Shown one piece after another: positions 10,799 through 20,843 of a DNA stretch of 64,000 bases. Location of the stretch: the NCBI GenBank assembly GCA_001600175.1, contig BCJC01000001.1:3643652-3707651 (forward strand), read 5' to 3'. The first letter of the stretch is position 1, and each line of letters opens with the position of its first letter. A program made the translations under genes and the position numbers. This stretch comes from Erythrobasidium yunnanense. Its lineage: Eukaryota; Basidiomycota; Cystobasidiomycetes; Erythrobasidiales; Erythrobasidiaceae. A model generated the notes under the pieces. The model was not told the DNA's origin, ran no database searches, and saw only the letters and a program-made list of their open reading frames with translations.

Positions 10799-12606
10799 AT
10801 GGATACTAGAGGCGTGAAGCTAGATGGAAGTTCGCGATGTTCTAAAGAATCGTTGAAACCCAGAAAGTCGCAAGTTGCCAGAAACCGACTGATGACAGCG
10901 TGTCCGGTCTGCGCGATATCGCTGTCTGATTTCGACGAAGCAGCGTCAGCACATCACGTAAATCAGTGTCTTGATGGCGGACTTCCATCTGGTTCTGGCT
11001 CTGGTTCTGTGACGAAATCTGATGTCAATGCGCACGCGTCGATATGTCCCATCTGCAATGGCCCGGTGCTGGATACTATGACACTCGAAGAACACGTCGA
11101 GCTATGCCTTGCGGCTCAATCTGGATCTGCCAGCACATCTACCGGACAACCTAGCGCGAATACCGAAGCTTGCCCCTCTTGTCTGATGGAATGGTCTGCA
11201 ATCGAGATACCTTTCGCAGCAAGAGAGCAACATGTGATGGACTGCCTCGCGCAGCGCGAAGCATTGGCGGCAGACGGTTCAGGCGAAGAGCCTGGCGGGC
11301 AGTGGGACGCAGCGGATGACCTTGGGGACTCCGGCAAGCACAATCACTTCGCTTCATTACTCTCAGCAAAAGGTATACAGAATGGCTTTGGGAAACTCAA
11401 ATACTCCATCAAGGGCAAAGGGCGAGCAGATCCCAATACTCCTGAACTTATACCCTTACTCTCCCTTCTCTTGGAGCGAGCATTCTCTTCTAGCAACTCT
11501 TCTACGCGATCTGCGACACTGTGTACGCCGAATGCCGTGCACATCAAGTCTCAGCCAGGAGACTTCGGATGGGGCTGTGGATACAGGAACGCGCAGATGA
11601 TCCTGGCTGCAGCTTCTCGCCTGGAACAGTATCAGACTCTATTTACCGATGGTACTGCACCTCCGGAGGCGGCAAGCAACGGGGACGGAACCAGTCATAA
11701 GCGCAAGGAGTGTCTGGACGATCGATCTATACCTGAGATACCTGAGATCGCGCAGTTACAGGAAATCGCAGAGGCGGCATGGAAGAAAGGCTTTGATCCT
11801 GAAGGAAGAGATCATTTCAAGGGCAAACTGGTAGGATCGAGGAGATGGATAGGTACCAGTGAGGTCTATGTGATGCTGACTTGGCTTGGCATAAGGTAAG
11901 ATCCATACCGTTTAGCTTTCTCTGTCTAGAATGCGCCAAATCTGACCACATGCCCGCTTTATTAGAGCCATTATAATCGATTTCCCGAAAGACAAGCAAT
12001 CCCGCAAATCAGGACCGAACAGCACGCACCATGCTCTGACGAAATGGGTATTCGACTATTTTGGCACCGCCCTGCCTGATCAAGCAGAGAACGGCGGCCG
12101 GAAGAACGCCTTCAGCGCCATCATGTCATCCGGAGGATCAGCTATACGAGTTGCGCACGATAGACTACCGCTGTATCTACAGCATCAGGGTCATTCGCGT
12201 ACGATTGTGGGAGTAGAGGTGAACAAGAATGGAGACCTGAATCTGCTTGTTTTCGATCCAGGCCAGTGAGTCGGGGCGCGACTAGCAAAATCGCCTAGTA
12301 TAGGAGCGTACTGACGGTCGCAATTGCAGTGCAGTACCAAAGACGCTTCGCGATGCAGCTCTTGCTGCTGTTCGGGCCAGCTCAAACGGCGAAAGCAGCG
12401 TCAAGAAAGCCAAGAACGGAGCAGTAGCTGCCAGTTTTGACGTTTCGGATCATCATCGTCTTCTATCATCGTTCAGGGTCAATCTCAAGAGCTTGTCCAG
12501 GCAAGACGAATATCAGATCTTGCGCATTGAGACCGATAAGCCAGCACTGAGTCCGGAGGAGAAGATGCGCAGAAGGATCATAAAGAGTGTCGAGGTCACC
12601 TCATGA
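10799..12606 (+). CDS. ZUP1/ZUFSP-type deubiquitinase (peptidase C78) with N-terminal zinc fingers
   Basis: Three exons (10799-11895, 11966-12265, 12330-12606) give 557 aa. The N-terminal third has three evenly spaced zinc-finger motifs of the C-x2-C...H-x3-4-C type, starting CPVCAISLSDF, CPICNGPVL and CPSCLMEWS, typical of ubiquitin-binding UBZ-like fingers. The C-terminal half is the C78 cysteine protease: GDFGWGCGYRNAQMI carries the catalytic Cys, GHSRTIVGVE the catalytic His, and LLVFDPGH the Asp. Family members (human ZUP1, fission yeast Mug105) cleave K63-linked ubiquitin chains, with a role in genome stability. The ATG at 10799 is chosen over the in-frame one at 10754 because nothing upstream is conserved; either is possible. 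Confidence 0.85.
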
Positions 12607-13181
12607 TGTGCGACTAGCTCGCTGTTGAGCCGATGCATCGGATCTGAACGACTTTTATAGGATACCTCAGAGTGCGGCGGTTTTCGTCAGAGGTGCCGGC
12701 AGCGAGTCTCAGTGTCCGATATTAGTCATTATCCGAGCAGTGTCGCAGTGCGGTGCCAGTAATCTGCAGTCCGCCATGTTGTTGAGATGCTACATTGGGA
12801 GCATGCTGCTCAGGAAGGAAATCGGCTTGTTGCGAGCATTGCAGAGCTTAAGAGATGATCACTTCGTCATGAAGGGCTGTGTGATAGATTGCTTGAGTCG
12901 TGAAACGGGCTGCCAAGGTCGTCCTGTCGAGATCAGTCGGGTAGCGCCAACCAGTTGCCAGTTTAGCCAAAACGGCCCGCAGAGTCAGCTTTCCAGTATT
13001 GCTCCTTCGGTATCTCAGGATTGTTTCGCTCTATCTCTTGCTCTAATGAACAGGTTCCTTCGTTGCTGCAGCTTCCCGCCTTTGCCCGCCTGCAGCTTCT
13101 CTGCCCTAAATTCCAGCCTTGCTCGTCCGTCTTCGCTTGTCAAGCACGCTGCTTTTGTATATTGATGGATGTATCGACTGC
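12607..13181. other. Intergenic region, convergent 3' ends
   Basis: Lies between the end of the ZUP1-like gene and the end of a small minus-strand ORF. It carries a plus-strand open frame (about 12740-13165) with Cys/Ser/Leu-rich composition and no family resemblance. I treat the stretch as non-coding. Confidence 0.4.
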
Positions 13182-13568
13182 CTAGTGAGCTGCCTCGACA
13201 GGGTTCTTCACGTAGTTCTGCAGTAGCCCCAATTGTCTCAGCTTTTTGGCCAGTTCCCAGCGCAAGCCAGCAAGAGTTCGTTCGCATACCTGCTCTGATG
13301 GCTTTCCAGCGTTCCATGTCTGGTATCGCAGTGTCATTTCGCTCATTCTGCGCTCAGCCTTGACTCGTGGCTCCTCCTTGAGCGCCTGGACGGTCGCCCG
13401 AGCAGCGATGGAGATGTACTTGTTGAAGCTGCGACGCAATCTCAGCCGACTCCCTGCGAGTATCTTGATACATTGTTGCAACATACGAGATTCCAGCTCG
13501 AGCAGACATGACTGATTATGAGTGCTGGAGATGGGTTGATGGGAGGAACAAGAGCCAAAAAGGTGCAA
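13182..13568 (-). CDS. Small basic helical protein of unknown function
   Basis: A single-exon frame of 128 aa; the likely true start is either at 13568 or at the internal Met of LESRMLQQC. From about residue 25 the sequence is amphipathic and strongly basic (ILAGSRLRLRRSFNKYISI, then VKAERRMSEMTLRYQTW and ELAKKLRQLGLLQNYVKNP). This looks like a real helical protein rather than random sequence, perhaps a small organelle assembly factor or a subunit of a complex. I recognise no family. The first 25 residues (Ser/His-rich) look unlike coding sequence, and an unrecognised upstream exon is possible. Treat as provisional. Confidence 0.45.
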   Translation of the reverse strand: MHLFGSCSSHQPISSTHNQSCLLELESRMLQQCIKILAGSRLRLRRSFNKYISIAARATVQALKEEPRVKAERRMSEMTLRYQTWNAGKPSEQVCERTLAGLRWELAKKLRQLGLLQNYVKNPVEAAH

Positions 13569-13894
13569 TAAGGAGAGAGTGGGTATAACCTGGGTGGTCC
13601 GTTACACAGTAGACTACACTGATTGCAAACAACAGACACAATGCTATGCTATAGTACACTTCCTGTACTGCTAGGTTGGGCGGTCAAGAAATATTCCTCA
13701 GTCTAGTTCCACTGGTCATGCGTAAAGGGTAAAGAGGGTGTATGATGATGATGTGGTAGAGGTTGCGTCTAATGCGAAATGCTGGGAAAGGGTATTCAAC
13801 GATGCGCTTTTAGCTGGACCGGCCATGCGGAGGGGTATCATGAATAGAAAGCATTGGAAAGCTATAGTACCTGATAAGACGGAAGAAGAGCTAG
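13569..13894. other. Intergenic region
   Basis: Lies between the small helical protein and the end of the secreted-protein gene that finishes at 13895. It has purine-rich stretches around 13730-13870. No gene or repeat recognised. Confidence 0.4.
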
Positions 13895-15560
13895 TCAGCG
13901 ACGATAAGATGGTTTGAAGGGATTGCGATTCACTCTAACTCCGCCTAGCACGTTGTTCAGTATCGACGATGCAGGGCTGCCGCTATCCGAAGACCCGCTC
14001 TTCTTGTCATCCGTCTTTAAAGCGACACATAGCCCCGCACTGTGGTATGAACCATCAGCATAGCTCAATTAGTAGCGTGTAAAGTGCTGCTTACAGATCG
14101 AGTACCTCGCCTTTCCCGCACTTCTTGTTGACTGCAATTTGCGCATCGATGCCAGTATCAAGGACCTTCTTGTTGCCAAGCTTGAGTGTCTCGTCGGTGT
14201 TCACCTTGACTTCTGCCTCGCCCTTTTTGACGTCGACTGATGCTGTCGCGGAGGCCTGTCAGGGAGGGGGGAATCAGCAGATGCTACGAGAGGAGAGACA
14301 AGATGCAGCAGTATTCACCTTGACACCAGCGCTGACAAGGCTTCCGACATTGGCACCAACTGTAGCAGTCGCTTCTGCGCTTGCCTGGCCACGAGCTAGG
14401 TCGACATCGACAGTAGCGCTTGCAGAGGCAGTAGCTTGTACACCAGCGATCGAGACTCCAGCAGAGACACAGACCTAAGAGACAAGCGCGTCAGCATATT
14501 ATGATGAGCAGAGAAGCGTGGAGTTTAGCGTACCTGAGCGTGGATACCGTTCTCATCGACATGCTCCTTCAGGATGCCATCACAGCCTTTGGCATTGCCG
14601 TCATGCTTGGGACCGCGATGAGTAGGAGAAGGAGTGGGGGAAGGTCTCCATTGCTCTTCTCTGTCGGTATCGTCACGATTGTTGTCATTGTCGTTGTCGC
14701 GCGAAGGCCTGACCTCCATGACCTTGTCGTGCCATGAGCGGCCATCATTGTCGTCGGACCAGCTGGTCTTGGCAGGACGAGGTCGGACGGCTAGAACGTT
14801 CTTGGGCCGCCGAGGAGCAGTAGAGTCGCCCTTGCAGTCCTGCAAGGAAGGCGTCAGTTGGTGATATTGAAGAAGAGAGCGAGTAGTGCTCACCCTGAGT
14901 TGCCTCTCGAGCTCGGCAATGCGCCTCTGAGCAGCCTCGAGCTTGTCTCCGCAGCTACCGCCGTGTCCGTGCTTGTGGTGCCATTCCTTGAAGTGCTTGG
15001 AGCATCGTCTGTGTTCTTCCTTGGTCCAAGTGTCGCGGTAGTGCTTCTTATTGGAGTTGCGGTCATGGCATCTCTTGGTAAGCTTGCCTCCGATCTGTCG
15101 AGGACATGAGTGCATTAGCATCGAAGCGTAAGATGGTGGCAGGAATTGCCTACATTGACTTCGACACAGGCATCGAGAACATTGCCAACGCTGACAATGC
15201 CTTCGAGATCCAAGAGTTCGCCATCCTTGAGAACCTTGAGACGGCCTTCGAGATCCAGAAGACCGTCATCGTCGTCATCAGGCAGGATGCGGAGAGACTC
15301 GAGGACAGTATCGTCGGTGAGAGAGGAAATGAGGCCTCGTGCTTCGTGAGCATGGTTGTGAGCATCGAGGTGTCTTGCGGCGCGCGAGTGCTGCGTAGTG
15401 AAGGGACAATCAGCTAGTGTGCCGGTAAGGCAGCTAAGAGGAGAAGGCCTACAGGCATTACGTTGCTGAGCAGAGACGAGAAGACAGGGGCTGCTGCAAC
15501 AGATTGCAGAGGAGCATATAGGGCCAAAGAGGTCCCGAAGACATAGAGTGCTGTACGCAT
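13895..15560 (-). CDS. Predicted secreted protein with coiled coil and Ala/Val/Asp-rich repeats, unknown function
   Basis: Seven exons (15560-15453, 15390-15154, 15094-14894, 14839-14534, 14474-14319, 14255-14095, 14039-13895) give 437 aa, with length and phases consistent. It begins with a signal peptide (ALYVFGTSLALYAPL core, Ala-rich cleavage region). Next are a His-rich segment (HLDAHNHAHEARG), an acidic stretch of consecutive Asp, a Leu/Asp/Gly repeat (LLDLEGRLKVLKDGELLDLE) with a Cys soon after, a Lys/His region (HFKEWHHKHGHGGSCG), a short coiled coil and an Arg/Asp-rich linker. It ends with an Ala/Val/Asp/Gly-rich domain (TVDVDLARG, SVDVKKGEAEVKV). Several Cys are spaced along the chain. 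Export and extracellular location are inferred from the signal peptide. No known family recognised; possibly a wall or matrix protein. Confidence 0.68.
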
Positions 15561-16089
15561 GACTAGTGATTACTTGAGCTGTTGTTGTAAAGGATAGTGA
15601 TAGTGGAGGTGTTATCCGTGTATTAAACGACTGAAGTAAGGTAGGCACCCGCTAATGAGCGTGCGAGGTGTAGAGAAAAGTGAAAGTAGGTAGAAGGTGT
15701 GGTGGAAGTGAGTGTGTCTGAGTGAATGAAACAGAAGAAAGAGAAGGTCTCTGTTTGAGCGTTATTTGAAGGCTGCTCAAGACTGTCCAGTATCCAAGCT
15801 GACCACATTCTCAGACCGCATTCTCAAGCTTGGTCAAGAATGTCCGCTCCTCTTTCTCCTGGTTCTGGCCCCTAAATTCTTGTACCAGTTGAAGTAGTGA
15901 AATGCCACAACTAGCTTGTGCTTGAAGAATGTCTTGTCTGCTTGTCGAAACACAGACGCGTTGTGCCGGCGTGTAGCACGCGTCTGCTGAAGCGAGCAGC
16001 AGATCTCGAATGATGTTACTCATTTGAAGTTCGATAGACTGGAGCAGGCATCGTCCGTCATACTAGGTCTCGTCTGCCGAGTCACCTAC
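15561..16089. other. Intergenic region
   Basis: Upstream region of the secreted-protein gene and 3' flank of the ALKBH7-like gene. A 70-codon minus-strand frame (15811-16023) is present, but its composition gives no reason to call it a gene. Confidence 0.4.
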
Positions 16090-17174
16090 TTATAATCGAT
16101 CCTGTTGAAAGCGAGATTAGCAGAGATGCCAACAAGCGCTCAGCATCACCCACTCTTATCATGACGCTCAATCGCTGTCCTCGCAGTTCTTCTTCCTCGT
16201 TAAGCAATGGAATCGAATGCTCCCACTCGTATCGGATCTTCCCTCTATCACCAGCAAATTTCAGCAAGTGCTGCGAGTTCGCAACGTTCAATACATACCT
16301 TTGAAGATACGCACAGCCAGGCTCAAGCGTCACTTGAATGTTCGTATCGCTCTCTTCGGCGGTACGCCCGCTTCCACCAGCTTTCTTTCGCAAGACCAGC
16401 GAGCGCGTCGTCCCTAGACANATACCAGCTATCGTTCCTGCACTCGCTTGGATATTGTCTACATGTGGCAGGATATAGCCTTTACTCGACAGATGTAGGA
16501 GATGGGTTATCAGATGTGCTGGAGAGGCCAGGTCGACGTGGGCAGCTGGAGCTTGTGATCCGGCAGGAATGAGGTAGTAGATCTTAGCTAGGACAGCTTG
16601 TAGAGCAGACTTGGTGTCTCCGTCGACAGGAGCCGGCCAGTCGGTCAGAGTCGTTTCGCGGTAGCCGGAGATCACTGTAAATCCAGCTCTCATTAGTTCA
16701 GTCATAATGTCACGTATAATCCGCACCTACCGCCATCAAAGTGTCTGTCTTGGAATGAATACCCAGCATCGGGCAGAAAGTCTAGGAAGGCTATTAGTCG
16801 CCGTCTGCACCTGCCAATACTTCATATAGGCTACTTCTGACCGTATTTACTATCACCTTGTTTGCTTTCAGATACTCTCGCTTACGCCGGCGTTCTTCCA
16901 GCGTGCTGGAGCTCTCCAGTTTCTTCAGACTCGCTTCTAACAGTATTTCTTGTTCTTTCGCGTTCAGGAAGTTAGGCCACACCTCAAGATCGTCAGCTGA
17001 GACGCCAGAAGCTTGAACGCTATCCCAGCTGCCCGCTTTGTATTCGATGTAGCGATTTGCCGGTGATGCGAGATTGTAGCTTTTCGAGCTTATTGGGCGA
17101 GATTGCACATAACGATATGATAGTAATGGACGCGATGAGGTGGTGCATCTACTGGATGCAAGCTGCCCAAGCAT
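16090..17174 (-). CDS. ALKBH7-like mitochondrial 2-oxoglutarate/Fe(II) dioxygenase
   Basis: Four exons (17174-16811, 16781-16731, 16674-16154, 16101-16090) give 315 aa. The N-terminus is Ser/Arg-rich with no early acidic residues, fitting a mitochondrial presequence. Family features are the opening block DLEVWPNFLNAKEQEILL, DAGYSFQDRHFDG, the HxD iron site in ILPHVDNIQASAGTIAG, the second His in YEWEHSIP and the 2-oxoglutarate Arg in RLSVMIRDRL at the C-terminus. ALKBH7 acts in the mitochondrial matrix in fatty-acid metabolism and programmed necrosis, or on mitochondrial RNA; substrate here unknown. Intron 16782-16810 is only 29 nt. Base 16421 is unresolved (N) and affects one residue, Ile or Met, next to the active-site strand. 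Confidence 0.82.
16421..16421. other. Ambiguous base N
   Basis: The only non-ACGT base I noticed. It lies in an exon of the ALKBH7-like gene, in an ATN codon on the minus strand, so the residue is Ile or Met. Confidence 0.9.
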
Positions 17175-17284
17175 GTGAAGTAAGAAAGGTGAAGAGCCAA
17201 AAGTTCCAGATCGAAGGTAGAATGCATCTCGATACCTATCTAAGGGCTGAACATTTTAAAAACAACACGAGAAATGAAGGATTA

Positions 17285-18814
17285 CTACCTCCCTCGGTCA
17301 CGATCTCTCCTGGACTCTCGCGAGCTATCTGCCTTCCTATAGTCATAATGCTTGGAACGCTCTCGACTTCTGCTCCTTTCACGTCGCTCTCCACGGTCCC
17401 GTTCTCCGTCCTTGTCTTTGCTCCTCCCGCTATCCCTGCTTCGATCGTCATAGCGATCGCGGTCTCGGTCTCTTTCCCTTTCGCGCTCCTTCTCTTTCCG
17501 CCTGCGTCTCCTGCGCTCTTCGTCACTCTCATCGTCGTCGTATGACCTTCGCTTCCTATCGCTTTCCCGCTCACGGCTCCGACTTCTGTCTCGACCGCTG
17601 CGTTTGCTAGAACGACTGTAATCTTCGTCTCTATCCCTTCGCCGCCTATCGCGGTCGTCGTCCTTTGACTCGTCCCTGTCACGCGATAATGAAGGCGCGC
17701 CAATGCTCTTGCCGTCCTTATCTGTCAATTGCAGAGGAGTTGAGCTGCCGCTTGCGACCGGCGCAGGTTGGGCATCGCTCTTGAGTCTCTTCGTAAGAGG
17801 CATAAAGCGCATCTCTTCTCTCTTGTTGACTCCCTTCTTCTGACCTTTTCCACTGCCTGGTCCTACAATCAAGTCTGGACCGAAGGTCTCCTCACGGCTT
17901 TTCGCTCCTATGCCTAAAAGGGCTGTCCTCGCTTTGGGGATATAGGCTTCTACCTTTTCCTTCTTCTTGCCAGGGTTTGAAGCAGTCATGCCTCGCAGAA
18001 GAGCAGCTCCGAAGTCTTCGATCGGAACGCGAGAGTAGTCGTCAAGCGTAGGGACATCCGGCCGTGCTGCTACGTCGAAGGAGTAGGCGTCCTCTTCGCT
18101 GACTTGAGGAATAATGGAAACTTTGGGAGCAGCAGGTTCATCGCTTGTTGTTGATAGTAGTTCCCGAAGAGCAGCAGCATCGGCGTCTTCTGCTGGCTGG
18201 GAAGACATCCCGTTCGAGACTTGCGCATCAGGAAGAGTAGAGGAGGAAGGTTCTTGCATGTCTATGTCGCCATTCTGCTGTCCATCGATTGAATGGCCAT
18301 TTGGTTGATCTTCGTTTGCAGGCTGCTTCTGCCTGATTCCTCCCACAACGACTCCATTTCCTATCCTCTGGACATTAGATCTACTTGCCAAAAACTCCTT
18401 CTCGGCCTCTGAAAGCTCTCTCTTGCTCTTTCTGCCGTTCTCGCTGGAGTCCGTTGAGCCTTCGCCTGGTAAGAATGTAGATTTGCCTTCTTTCTTCGCT
18501 CGTAGCTCAAGAGCAGCTTTCCGGAAGTCCTTGTTAGGTATGGCAGGGATAACTAGAGGTTTCTCCTTTCTCTGGGCAGATGTCGACCTGTCGAAGTCAT
18601 CTTTTAGCAATAAGCCTTTATGCTGAAGCCGCTGGAAAGTGGTAGCGCACTTCATAACACCTTTATCGATGCTTGTGATGCTCTCGTCGCGCCGCCTGCT
18701 AGCTCGAGTCGCGAATTCCTCTTCATCATCGCTGCTTTCGCTTCCGCCAGCACCATTCCGGCCTTGCTGCTTCCGGCCGACGTTGTTGGCTATCCTGAAC
18801 GACACATTCGACAT
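17285..18814 (-). CDS. Spp2/GPKOW-type pre-mRNA splicing factor with G-patch and RS-like tail
   Basis: A single-exon protein of about 509 aa from Met at 18814 (an in-frame Met at 18871 would add 19 residues). The conserved Spp2 region, VPIEDFGAALLRGM followed by KKKEKVEAYIPKARTALLGIG, is the G-patch-like segment that binds and activates the DEAH helicase Prp2 at the first catalytic step. It is preceded by acidic, Ser-rich disordered sequence. The last 130 residues are an unusually long Arg/Asp/Glu/Ser tail (RSRSRERESDRKRR and similar), much longer than in yeast Spp2 and reminiscent of RS domains of metazoan-type spliceosomes. That fits an intron-rich genome. GPKOW proteins also have KOW motifs, which I do not clearly see. 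The ATG at 18814 is chosen because MSNVSFRIANN resembles the family start. Confidence 0.82.
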   Translation of the reverse strand: MSNVSFRIANNVGRKQQGRNGAGGSESSDDEEEFATRASRRRDESITSIDKGVMKCATTFQRLQHKGLLLKDDFDRSTSAQRKEKPLVIPAIPNKDFRKAALELRAKKEGKSTFLPGEGSTDSSENGRKSKRELSEAEKEFLASRSNVQRIGNGVVVGGIRQKQPANEDQPNGHSIDGQQNGDIDMQEPSSSTLPDAQVSNGMSSQPAEDADAAALRELLSTTSDEPAAPKVSIIPQVSEEDAYSFDVAARPDVPTLDDYSRVPIEDFGAALLRGMTASNPGKKKEKVEAYIPKARTALLGIGAKSREETFGPDLIVGPGSGKGQKKGVNKREEMRFMPLTKRLKSDAQPAPVASGSSTPLQLTDKDGKSIGAPSLSRDRDESKDDDRDRRRRDRDEDYSRSSKRSGRDRSRSRERESDRKRRSYDDDESDEERRRRRRKEKERERERDRDRDRYDDRSRDSGRSKDKDGERDRGERRERSRSRERSKHYDYRKADSSRESRRDRDRGR

Positions 18815-19124
18815 GTCGTGCAAGCGGCTGTCTCGGCCTTCAGCTCGAGTTGGCAGAAAAACAAAGGACATCTGAAACTGGCGATGTTTGTGACCCTCGA
18901 ACTCCTGACTCGCAAAGCGTGACTTGTCAAGGGAACGTACTGAACCGCCAGCAAGTGAACGAGGGGTGCACTAAGCTGCCTAAGCAAAGACTGCTCGCCT
19001 TTCAAAGCCGATCCTCATGGCCGACAGAGTTTGGGAAAATTCTGCATTCTCGTGAACATACTGTACATGCTTCTACGTACATGCCGATTGACAAAGCCGT
19101 CCTTCTCAAAGCGTCGTATCTCAA
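18815..19124. other. Intergenic region
   Basis: Upstream region of the Spp2-like gene and 3' flank of the SDR gene, about 310 nt. No further gene seen. Confidence 0.4.
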
Positions 19125-20279
19125 TCAGCTAAAGTTCTCGATTTTTGCAGTCATGTCTCGAAAACCCTCCTGCAGCCAGGATGGCCATGCGCGTATAATG
19201 GCGTACAGGGGCGCACTTGGAATAATCAGCTGACCTCCCCGGCAGCTAAAGATGGCATCGACAACGGGTTTTGCGACGTCTTCCGCATCGAGAACTTGAC
19301 CGAGCTTCTTGAGCTGTTCTGGTGTCAGCTTGCTAAGCATGGCAGTCTTCGCGAAGGTTGGGTGGACGCAAGTAGTGTGAACCCGTGGCGCATTGTACTC
19401 ATTACGAAGCGCAGCCGAGAGTCCTCTAGTCGGAGATGAGCATATCAGCCAAGCAACACAGGCGCGAAGAATGAAGTTCCTCACTCGTGAAATGCAAGTA
19501 CGCCAGCTTTGGTTGCTGCGTAGTCTACAGTTCCAGTGACAGTGATGAAGCTAGCCACGCTTGCCAGCGTGACGATATGACCCTTGTTGGCTTTCACCAT
19601 GTCTGGCACGAAAGCGCCGCAAGTATACCAGTGCGAAGTAAGGTTGACAGCAATTGTCTTTCTGACCATGTCTAGATCCGCACTCAGGACCGGGTGCGAG
19701 GCGCCAATACCTGCGTTGTTGACGAGAATGGAGGGCTTGCCAAAGGTAGACCTGACCTCATCTGCCGCGGCGGACACAGCGTCAGAGTCAGTTATGTCGC
19801 ACTTGAGGTAGTGTATCTCCTTCACTAAGTGATCAAATGACACCATTCAGTCAACGTCTGCAATATAGGGCAGGATATTCCGTACCGTTTGCGAATTGGG
19901 AAGGAAGGGGAGAGACGTCAAGGATAGCGACCGATACCCCTCTAGCCACGAGGTGTGCAGTAATAGCAGCTCCGAAACCGCTGCACCCCCCAGTAACTAC
20001 CGCAATCTCGTTAGGCCAGTTCCATCGTTCTTTGTCACCTCGTATACGCCATCCATTCAGAGCGCAAGCACTCAGGAATCTGTTCAGAGTACCGAGTAGG
20101 CCAATACCAAGGAGCCATTTGAAGCTTGACGCAAGCTTCTTGGGGTCAAGTCTGAAAGGTAATCTCGCGAGAAGGGCCAATATGCGCTCGCGCACAGCTG
20201 GCGGAGCTCGGGAGGAGAGTGCCCAAAGCAGAGGACCAGTGACGAGAGGGTTGAGGGCAGTGGATAGGACTAGCGACAT
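19125..20279 (-). CDS. Short-chain dehydrogenase/reductase, membrane-anchored 17beta-HSD11/RDH10-like
   Basis: Three exons (20279-19886, 19824-19485, 19425-19125) give 344 aa. The N-terminus has a hydrophobic anchor (LLGIGLLGTLNRFLSA). Classical SDR signatures follow: VVTGGCSGFGAAI for cofactor binding, an acidic end to the second strand (AILDVS), LVNNAGIGASHPVL, the Ser of VTLASVASFITVTG, and the catalytic Tyr and Lys in VDYAATKAGVLAFHEG across the second intron. The C-terminal block AEDVAKPVVDAIFSCRGGQLI matches the SDR16C/17beta-HSD11/13 group. These proteins sit on ER or lipid droplets and oxidise or reduce retinoids, sterols or other lipid alcohols; the exact substrate is unknown. The start is placed at MSLVLSTALN because the preceding segment looks like 5' leader with an acceptor-like CCAG. 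Confidence 0.82.
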
Positions 20280-20843
20280 CTGCTGCAGTAATCTGACTGG
20301 AACGAAAGAAGAGAGAAAGACAGAAAGGCCACGGTGATGAGGTAGTTAGGTGCAGCCCGAACAAGTAGGCCAGAAGCTCGCAGTATGCGCGTGCGAGGCT
20401 GTCGCGCTGCAATCTCAGTAGATAAGGGACGACGAGTAAGACTGGCAGCGTTGTTGACGCGGTAGCAATCACTGCTGGATTGGACGTAAGTCGAGATTGG
20501 ACAAGGCTGCAATTAAGTGGACGAAACAGGGCCAAGACAGTAAAGCATGTTCAAAACGGTCAGGTATCAATCCTTCCTTTGCTATAGACCAGCATCGTAT
20601 CATACAAAGCCAAGAAAAATCGCTGCTGACAAGGATCCGGACATGCTATAGATACGAAGGGATGTGGTATCGGCAAAAGCGTGATCAGGACTGCTACATA
20701 TAAATGTCTTCCCAAGTATAGACCGTAAATCATCTCCAGAAAGACCCCCATGAATTGCTTGCGAAGCGCACGCATCTCGCACCCTGCTATCTACCATAGT
20801 CAGTGTGATTCCCAGAATAATTCAAGTCGATAGACCCCTTACC
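20280..20843. other. Intergenic region
   Basis: Lies upstream of the SDR gene and downstream of the 20844 gene. Minus-strand frames at 20560-20775 and 20600-20797 overlap in different phases and show no family resemblance. A GTAAGG donor and a TAGCAG acceptor near 20770-20840 could mark a 3' UTR intron of the upstream gene. Confidence 0.35.

Noticed and set aside
12740-13165. Plus-strand open frame of 141 codons
   Set aside because: Cys/Ser/Leu-rich, no family resemblance; overlaps the 3' flanks of convergent genes.
15811-16023. Minus-strand frame of 70 codons between two genes
   Set aside because: Short, no recognised motif, no clear promoter; lies in a region expected to hold a promoter and a 3' flank.
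20560-20797. Two overlapping minus-strand frames
   Set aside because: Frames overlap in different phases with no protein-like pattern; more likely 3' UTR of the upstream gene.
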